Source: AR12 sp036265915
GTDB lineage: Bacteria; Methylomirabilota; Methylomirabilia; Rokubacteriales; CSP1-6
Assembly (NCBI GenBank): GCA_036265915.1
Contig: DATAOC010000020.1
Location: 21,373-85,372, forward strand
Reading direction: 5' to 3'
Length of the DNA: 64,000 bases
The stretch's first letter is position 1, and the number at the start of each line of letters is the position of its first letter. The notes below the pieces were generated by a model, which saw nothing but the letters and a program-made list of their open reading frames with translations, did not search any database and had not been told where the DNA came from. Below are positions 58,811-64,000 of the stretch, in pieces. The translations under genes and the position numbers were made by a program.

Positions 58811-59668
58811 TCAGCAACCAGGGCCGTGCAGCTCCGCCACCACGCGCGGCAGCGTGCCCAGCAGCTCGCCCAGGCACGCGCGGACGCGCGCGACGCCCGC
58901 CGCGCGGTGCTCGGGGAACTCGCCGCGCCGCACGCGGGCGATGAACTCGTCGGGTGCTTCCACCATCACGAGCGAAGCGTTCACCTCCAGCTGGAGCGCG
59001 TGCACGCGCGCGCCGGGACGGCCCGCGGCCGCCACGATGTTGCCGCCGGTGTAGCCGCTGACGTCGACGCTGGCCGGCAGCCCGTGGCGTGCAAAGACCT
59101 CGGCCGTCGCGGTGACCACGGGGCCGGCGCAGCTGGCGCCGCGGCAGGTGCCGATGATGACCTGATGCTCGCCCATCCGGCGCGGGCTGCCCGTGTGCGC
59201 ATCCACGAGAATCGCGTGGCCGAACGTCGCCCGGATCTCCGCGAGCAGCGTGTCGAGCGCGGCGTAGTAGGGATCGTAGGCCTGCTGCAGGCGCGCCTCG
59301 AGCTCGGACGGCGTCAGCGCGCGGGCGAAGATCGGCACGTCGCGCATCGTGTGCGTGCGGACGACGCCGCGACGCGAGCGCACCTCGCCATCGTGATGCT
59401 CGACGTCGTCCCGGCGCCGGTTGACGTCGACGAACATGCGCGAGTACGGCGTGGCCAGCACGGTGGCGCCGTGGCCGTGCAGGTCGCCGTAGAGGTCGCG
59501 GGCGAAGGCGTCGGCGAAGCCGTAGGCGAACGTCGCGTAGCTCGGATCGCGGTAGTCGTCGGCGGTGACGCCGGGCAGCGGCGCGGTGCCGTAGTGCGGC
59601 ACGCTGACGAGGACGGGGCTGCGGACGCTGGCCGCCGGCCGCCGGATGATCGGGAACGCGGAGTCCAT
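58811..59668 (-). CDS. N-formylglutamate amidohydrolase-like protein
   Basis: 285-residue zinc amidohydrolase of the FGase family (HutG2-like). VLVSVPHYGTAPLPG opens the fold; VDVNRRRDD, ILVDAHTGSPRRM and LQLEVNASLVM supply conserved residues. Canonical reaction: N-formyl-L-glutamate to formate and glutamate; paralogues act on other N-acylated acids. No hut genes are in the window, so the substrate is uncertain. Start ATG 59668. Confidence 0.87.
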   Translation of the reverse strand: MDSAFPIIRRPAASVRSPVLVSVPHYGTAPLPGVTADDYRDPSYATFAYGFADAFARDLYGDLHGHGATVLATPYSRMFVDVNRRRDDVEHHDGEVRSRRGVVRTHTMRDVPIFARALTPSELEARLQQAYDPYYAALDTLLAEIRATFGHAILVDAHTGSPRRMGEHQVIIGTCRGASCAGPVVTATAEVFARHGLPASVDVSGYTGGNIVAAAGRPGARVHALQLEVNASLVMVEAPDEFIARVRRGEFPEHRAAGVARVRACLGELLGTLPRVVAELHGPGC

Positions 59669-59717
59669 CGCGTGCCCCAGCCTAGTACGTCTCGCACCGT
59701 CGCGCGACGTTCTGTCG

Positions 59718-59723
59718 TATGGT
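59718..59723 (+). promoter_or_regulatory. Possible -10 element (TATGGT) for the MFS gene
   Basis: TATGGT lies 8 nt before the GTG start at 59732, so the mRNA would be nearly leaderless. There is no recognisable -35. Tentative. Confidence 0.25.
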
Positions 59724-59731
59724 TGCCGACG

Positions 59732-60928
59732 GTGCCCGCACTCCTTCGACTCGGGGATTTCCGCTGGCTCGGCGCGTCCGTGTTCCTGAATTCGGTCGGG
59801 ATGATGGGGGAGATCGTCGTCCTCGGCTGGCTGACGCTCGAGCTCACGAACTCACCGTTGATGGTCGGGGCCGCGATGGGCATGCGGATGCTGCCGCTGT
59901 TCTTCGTCGGCGTGCCCGCCGGCGCGCTGGCCGATCAGTTCCCGCGGCACCGGCTCGTCATGCTCACCGGCCTCGGCCAGGCGCTCACCACGGCCACGCT
60001 CGGCATCGCGGCGTGGCTCGGCGCGGCCGATCTCCCGCTGATCTTCCTCATGACGCTGGCGGCCGGCGTGTTCCGCGCCATCGAGCACGCGGCGCGCCAG
60101 AGCTTTGCCCACGACGTGGTGGGGCCCGCCGCGCTGATGGAAGGCCTGGCCATCCTCGGCGTCGCCATGCGCGCGGGCTGGCTGCTCGGCTCGCTCGGCG
60201 TCGGCGCCATCATCGCCCAGCGCGGCTCGGGCGCCGCCTACCTCGCCGTCGCCGCCGGCTTTCTCGGTGGCGGACTCGCGCTGCTGCCTGTCGCGCGGCC
60301 CGCTCTGCCGCGCAGCGCGGCGTCGGCGTCGCTATGGCAAAGCGTGTGCAGCTTTCTGCGCTCGGTGCGCGACGATCGCACGCTGCTCGTTCTCATGGTG
60401 CTGACGGCGGGCGCCGAGATCCTCGGCTTCGCCCACCAGGCGCTGCTGCCAAGCCTCGCCCGTGACGTGCTGCACACGGGGCCGGAGGGCCTCGGCGTCC
60501 TCGCGGCCGCGCGGTCGGTGGGCGGCATCCTCGGGTTGGCCGCGGCCTGGGCGCGCGTGGCGGCCGGTGGTGGACGGTTCGTCGGCGTGCTCGTGGCCTT
60601 CGGCGTCAGTCTCGTCGTGCTCGGCGCCGCACCGCACGTGACGGGCTTCGTCGGCGTGGTGCTGGTGCTCACCGCGGTGAACGCCGCCGGCGCGCTCGCC
60701 GACCTGCTGGCGCAGAGCCTGCTGCAGCTCAGCGTCCCGCGCGAGCTGCGCGGCCGCGCGGGGGGCGCGTGGGTGGTCGCCATCGGGCTGGCGCCGCTCG
60801 GCCAGCTGCAGATCGGCGCGCTCGCGTCGCTGTTCGGCGTCAGCATCGCGCTCGGCGCCAGCGGCCTGGCCCTGGCCGTGCTCGCGGGCGCCACCGGCCT
60901 GCTGTACCCGCGACTCAAGCGCGTCTAG
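59732..60928 (+). CDS. MFS transporter
   Basis: 398-residue major facilitator with about 12 hydrophobic segments. Motif A-like ADQFPRHRLVMLTGLGQAL follows the second membrane segment, with GVFRAIEHAARQSFAHDVVG after it, as in MFS_3-type exporters. Start chosen as GTG 59732 (a TTG at 59723 is an alternative). Substrate unknown. Divergent to the N-formylglutamate amidohydrolase gene. Confidence 0.84.
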   Translation: MPALLRLGDFRWLGASVFLNSVGMMGEIVVLGWLTLELTNSPLMVGAAMGMRMLPLFFVGVPAGALADQFPRHRLVMLTGLGQALTTATLGIAAWLGAADLPLIFLMTLAAGVFRAIEHAARQSFAHDVVGPAALMEGLAILGVAMRAGWLLGSLGVGAIIAQRGSGAAYLAVAAGFLGGGLALLPVARPALPRSAASASLWQSVCSFLRSVRDDRTLLVLMVLTAGAEILGFAHQALLPSLARDVLHTGPEGLGVLAAARSVGGILGLAAAWARVAAGGGRFVGVLVAFGVSLVVLGAAPHVTGFVGVVLVLTAVNAAGALADLLAQSLLQLSVPRELRGRAGGAWVVAIGLAPLGQLQIGALASLFGVSIALGASGLALAVLAGATGLLYPRLKRV

Positions 60929-60930
60929 CC

Positions 60931-60936
60931 TATACT
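60931..60936 (+). promoter_or_regulatory. Possible -10 element (TATACT), near-leaderless start
   Basis: TATACT (5 of 6 from TATAAT) in the 15-nt gap ends 7 nt before GTG 60944, which would put the transcription start at or within a few bases of the start codon. Tentative. Confidence 0.35.
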
Positions 60937-60943
60937 TCGCCTC

Positions 60944-61378
60944 GTGGATGTGATCGTCGCCCGGCCGATTCCCGACACCGTGGACGAGCCACCGCGCTCC
61001 CTGGTCACGCTGACGCACGTGATCTACGCGCTGCACGCCTTCAGCCTGCTCACGGGCATTCTCGGCGCCGCCACCATCATCGGCGCCTTCCTGACGGGCT
61101 GGCCGTCGCTCATCGCGGTGATCCTGAACTACGTCAAGCGCCACGCCGCGCGCGGCACCTGGCTCGAGTCGCACTTCCGCTGGCAGATCCGGACGTTCTG
61201 GTTCGGGCTGCTATGGGTGGCGCTCTGCGTGCTGTTCATCGTCGGCACGCTCGGCATCGGCATCTTCATCGCCTGGGTGCCGCTCGGCGTCGTGAGCGTC
61301 TGGTTCGTCTATCGCATCGCGCGCGGCTGGCTGGCGCTGAGCGAGCACGCGACCATGTACAATCCCGCCGGGAGGTAG
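60944..61378 (+). CDS. Small membrane protein (COG3671/DUF4870-like)
   Basis: 144 residues with three hydrophobic segments. TLTHVIYALHAFSLLTGIL, SLIAVILNYVKRHAARGTWLESHFRWQIRTFWF (in parts) and GIGIFIAWVPLGVVSVWFVYRI are the pattern of predicted membrane proteins of the COG3671/DUF4870 type. No activity known. Start GTG 60944. It ends 2 nt before the esterase gene. Confidence 0.78.
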   Translation: MDVIVARPIPDTVDEPPRSLVTLTHVIYALHAFSLLTGILGAATIIGAFLTGWPSLIAVILNYVKRHAARGTWLESHFRWQIRTFWFGLLWVALCVLFIVGTLGIGIFIAWVPLGVVSVWFVYRIARGWLALSEHATMYNPAGR

Positions 61379-61380
61379 CG

Positions 61381-62334
61381 ATGCCGCTGACCCACGAGAC
61401 CGCCACCGCGCTCGACCCGCAGTGCAAGGCCGTGATCGACCTCATCATCAAGTCCGGGCGCCCCGCCTTCGATCAGCTGTCGCCCAAGGACGCGCGGCAG
61501 CTCTTTCGCGAGACGCGGCCGGCGTCCACGCCACCGGCGCCGGAGATCGGCGCCGTGCGCGATCTCAGCGCCGACGGCGTCCCGATGCGCGCGTATCGCC
61601 CCAAGGGCGTGTCCGTCTCGACGGCGCTGCCGGTCCTCGTCTACTTCCACGGCGGCGGCTGGGTCATCGGCGATCTGGAGACGCACGACGTGCTGTGCCG
61701 GCAGCTCGCCGCGTCCGCGGGCATCGCGGTCGTGGCCGTGGACTACCGCCTGGCGCCGGAGCACAAGTTCCCGGCCGCGGTGGACGACGCGTGGGCGGCC
61801 ACGCGCTGGGTCGTCGGGCACGCCGCCGAGCTCGGCGTCGACGGCAGCCGGCTCGCCGTTGGCGGCGACAGCGCCGGCGGCAATCTCGCGGCCGTGGTCG
61901 CGCTCATGGCGCGTGACGCCGGGGCGCCGCCGATCCGGCTGCAGATGCTGAACTACCCGGTCACCGATCTCGCCGCCGAGTCGCCGTCGTACGCCGAGTT
62001 CGCGGATGGCTTCATGCTGACGCGCGCGTCGATGCGCTGGTTCGCCGACCACTATCTGCCGCGCAAGGAGGACGCGCTGGACTGGCGCGTCTCGCCGCTC
62101 CGCGCGCGCTCGCTCGCCGGCGTGGCGCCGGCGCTGGTGGTGACGGCGGGCTTCGACCCGTTGCGCGACGAGGGCGACGCGTACGCGCGCCGGCTGCGCG
62201 AGGCGGGGGTGCGCGTGGATCACATCTGCTACGGCGGCATGGTCCACGGCTTCTTGCCGATGGGCCGTCTCATCGACGCCGGCAACCGGGGCGTCGAGCA
62301 GATCGCCGCCGCGCTGCGCGAAGCGCTGCGCTAG
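61381..62334 (+). CDS. HSL-family alpha/beta hydrolase (esterase)
   Basis: 317-residue esterase/lipase of the hormone-sensitive lipase group. Oxyanion motif HGGGW (90-94), nucleophile GDSAGG (Ser164), and the catalytic Asp in GFDPLRDEGD and His in MVHGFLPMG. Substrates would be short-chain esters. ATG 61381, 2 nt after the small membrane protein gene. It ends 10 nt from the convergent unknown gene. Confidence 0.92.
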   Translation: MPLTHETATALDPQCKAVIDLIIKSGRPAFDQLSPKDARQLFRETRPASTPPAPEIGAVRDLSADGVPMRAYRPKGVSVSTALPVLVYFHGGGWVIGDLETHDVLCRQLAASAGIAVVAVDYRLAPEHKFPAAVDDAWAATRWVVGHAAELGVDGSRLAVGGDSAGGNLAAVVALMARDAGAPPIRLQMLNYPVTDLAAESPSYAEFADGFMLTRASMRWFADHYLPRKEDALDWRVSPLRARSLAGVAPALVVTAGFDPLRDEGDAYARRLREAGVRVDHICYGGMVHGFLPMGRLIDAGNRGVEQIAAALREALR

Positions 62335-62344
62335 TCGCGCGCGC

Positions 62345-64000
62345 TCAGCCGAGGTCCAGCCAGTCGAACCAGACCGGGTGGTGGGCCTTGTACCAGCGCA
62401 GCACGTCGCGGATGGTGGTCTGCTTCTCCCGCGACATCACCATCTCGTTGATGCGCTCGAAGCGGACGCGGATGCGGTCGCCGTCGTGCTCCAGCGCCTG
62501 CGGGATCATGGTCTGCAGCTCGTTGCGGATGCGCCCGGAGTCCGAGACCTTCACCGGCCGCGTGGTGTGGTCGACGCCCGAGAGGAATCGCACCAGCAGC
62601 GGACTGAACACCTGCCGCGTCTCCTCGAACGACTCCATGAGCCGCAGCGTGAACGTGATGCGGCTCGACGCCTTTCGGGTGGCCAGTCGCGTCGTCACCC
62701 GGTAGATGTTCCGGGCCACCTGCGTCACGCCGGGAGCGCCGGTGTAGGGGTCGTCGCCGATGTAGCCGACGCTCGCGATGACGTGCCAGTCCTTGCTCGG
62801 CAGGAAATCGTCGGCCGCGAGCACGGGCTTGCCGAGCGGCATGTTGGACGCCGCCGCGTCGCGAATGGCCTCGGCGTAGGTCCGCACCTTGCCCGCCTCG
62901 ACGTCCTGACCGCCGATCAGGCGCGCGACCCGCTGCGCGAAGTCAGGCGCCCCCGGATCGAGCTGCATCAGGCGGCTCTCGACGTCCACCGGCAGCTCGA
63001 ACGTCGGCGAGAAGAGCGCCATCGTGGCCCGCACGTCGAGCACGTCGGAGAGGCTGGCCGCCTGCATCGCCTCCGCCGTGGCCGCGTAGCCGTCGCAGAG
63101 AAAGGCGTGCAGCGCGCCGGCGGCGTCGCGCCAGCTGCCCACGAGGAACGTGGGCGCATAGGTGCCGGAGTCGGTGAAGACGGCCACGCCGGACGGCGCT
63201 TTCCAGCCGTCCTCCACCAGGTGCACGCCCGCCTTCTCCCACTCGTCCCACAGCTTGCCGAGGCGATGCACGCGGCTCTTGCCGCGCAGCGTCCACACGT
63301 GGATGTTCTCGCGCAGGATGCCGGGATAGGCGGCTTCCACGGCCTCGGCCACCTGCTTGCGCGGCGTGCGGTAGTCGAGCAGCACGGAGGCGTTGGCCGC
63401 GGCCTCCGCCACGCGCGCCGGGACGGTCAGCGTGCCCATGTACGACTCGTACGGGCGCGACAGCCGCAGCGGCGAGTCGAAGAGATGGAAGACGGCCATC
63501 GGCCCCGTGGTCTTGCCGTCGGCGAAGCGTGAGGTGTTCTCCAGCGTGTCGACGGCAGCGCCCCACAGCGTGATGCCGCGGCCCTTCAGCCACTCGTAGA
63601 ACTGCTCGAAGCTGTGCCCCGGCTCGTTCAGCAGCCGGCGCACCCGCCGGTCGACGGTGCGGGCCAGCTCGGCGCGCGCGTACACGCGGCCGAAGCCGAG
63701 CATGGGATTGGCGCCCATCTCCGGTGTCTCGCCGACCTTCGGCATGAGGCCCTCGCCGAGGCACACCATGAGCGCGTGGTTCTCCGGCAGCGTGCGCGTC
63801 AGATGCCAGAGGCCCTCGCTCATGACGTAGGCGCTGACGGCGTCGGCGGCCTTCTTCACCTGGTTCACCGTCGACTTGTCCTTGCCGGCGCCGCCGCCGA
63901 AGTCGCCGAAGAGGCGGGTGCCGAGCGCGGTCGCCGCCGAGGTCATGGCCAGGCAGCGCGCGATGCCGCGGGGCGCGAAGGTGTGCGCGGAGACCGGCTC
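62345..64000 (-). CDS. Unrecognised protein, probably 5' truncated by window
   Basis: At least 533 residues from the ATG at 63946. The frame stays open through the right edge (18 further codons with SAHTFAPRGIARCLA upstream of that ATG) and no SD precedes the ATG, so the true start probably lies beyond the window. I do not recognise a family. Soluble, mixed alpha/beta, with two hydrophobic but not membrane-like stretches. Repeated Ala-rich helical segments and a charged C-terminus (RFERINEMVMSREKQTTIRD). Confidence 0.55.
   Translation of the reverse strand, partial: EPVSAHTFAPRGIARCLAMTSAATALGTRLFGDFGGGAGKDKSTVNQVKKAADAVSAYVMSEGLWHLTRTLPENHALMVCLGEGLMPKVGETPEMGANPMLGFGRVYARAELARTVDRRVRRLLNEPGHSFEQFYEWLKGRGITLWGAAVDTLENTSRFADGKTTGPMAVFHLFDSPLRLSRPYESYMGTLTVPARVAEAAANASVLLDYRTPRKQVAEAVEAAYPGILRENIHVWTLRGKSRVHRLGKLWDEWEKAGVHLVEDGWKAPSGVAVFTDSGTYAPTFLVGSWRDAAGALHAFLCDGYAATAEAMQAASLSDVLDVRATMALFSPTFELPVDVESRLMQLDPGAPDFAQRVARLIGGQDVEAGKVRTYAEAIRDAAASNMPLGKPVLAADDFLPSKDWHVIASVGYIGDDPYTGAPGVTQVARNIYRVTTRLATRKASSRITFTLRLMESFEETRQVFSPLLVRFLSGVDHTTRPVKVSDSGRIRNELQTMIPQALEHDGDRIRVRFERINEMVMSREKQTTIRDVLRWYKAHHPVWFDWLDLG

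Noticed and set aside
1..64000. CRISPR arrays, insertion sequences, integrases, rRNA and tRNA genes
   Set aside because: I looked for regularly spaced repeats, transposase or integrase motifs, and cloverleaf or rRNA-like sequence, and saw none.

Overview
The window is about 64 kb of very G+C-rich bacterial DNA, tightly packed with genes. Most neighbours on the same strand are joined by 1-11 nt overlaps of the ATGA/GTGA/TTGA type. I found no rRNA, tRNA, CRISPR array, insertion sequence or phage gene, and no gap above 300 nt; the longest is about 230 nt at 36579-36807. The gene mix is that of a large soil or sediment heterotroph: PF04392-type and Liv-type ABC substrate-binding proteins, several luciferase-like oxidoreductases, ACMSD-like amidohydrolase, TTC38-like TPR protein, BVMO, RidA and TauD. 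This resembles genomes of the Rokubacteria/Methylomirabilota group. That placement is inference from gene families only; the window holds no phylogenetic marker.

Region 1 (1-19.4 kb, all +) is a surface polysaccharide locus. It starts inside a membrane protein. It then encodes six GT4-type glycosyltransferases, one GT2-like transferase, two SAM methyltransferases, a glutamine-dependent asparagine synthase homologue, a membrane PHP-domain protein, WbqC-like and PIG-L deacetylase proteins, a DegT aminotransferase and a WecA/MraY-type lipid-carrier sugar-phosphate transferase. A DUF2062 protein, an MscS-type channel and GalU follow. Together they can build sugar nucleotides, load the first sugar on undecaprenyl phosphate, extend the chain and decorate it.

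Region 2 (19.4-26.1 kb, +) has a Pal lipoprotein, an amidohydrolase, an AHL-lactonase-like MBL hydrolase, an OSBS/N-acylamino-acid racemase-like enzyme, a thioredoxin-like protein, a TPP-dependent E1 alpha subunit and a PF04392 substrate-binding protein. Region 3 (26.1-31.8 kb, -) is a complete livKHMGF importer operon followed by a DedA-rhodanese fusion. In the fusion an in-frame TGA sits exactly at the expected catalytic cysteine of the rhodanese loop. The frame continues for 51 well-conserved codons, and a hairpin of bacterial-SECIS geometry lies just after the TGA. This is the most interesting observation in the window.

Region 4 (31.9-39.9 kb) has a Tat-type cyclase-family protein, a small secreted protein, a DHA2 efflux pump whose only sensible start is CTG, a diiron ferritin-like protein with a clear promoter, a secreted Leu/Asn-rich protein with a strong terminator, two zinc alcohol dehydrogenases and a luciferase-like oxidoreductase. 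Region 5 (40-48.2 kb, +) has E1 beta, threonine aldolase and E2 of a 2-oxoacid/acetoin dehydrogenase, then PssA, TTC38-like TPR protein, histidine phosphatase, SMP-30 lactonase and M20 peptidase. The E1 alpha at 24.2 kb is probably the missing partner.

Region 6 (48.2-64 kb) is accessory catabolism and transport: two MFS carriers, HpcH/HpaI aldolase, an orphan ABC ATPase, hydrolases, two more luciferase-like enzymes, an F420/FMN split-barrel protein, RidA, TauD, rhomboid protease, BVMO, EamA exporter, N-formylglutamate amidohydrolase-like protein, a small membrane protein, an HSL-type esterase and an unrecognised protein running off the right edge.
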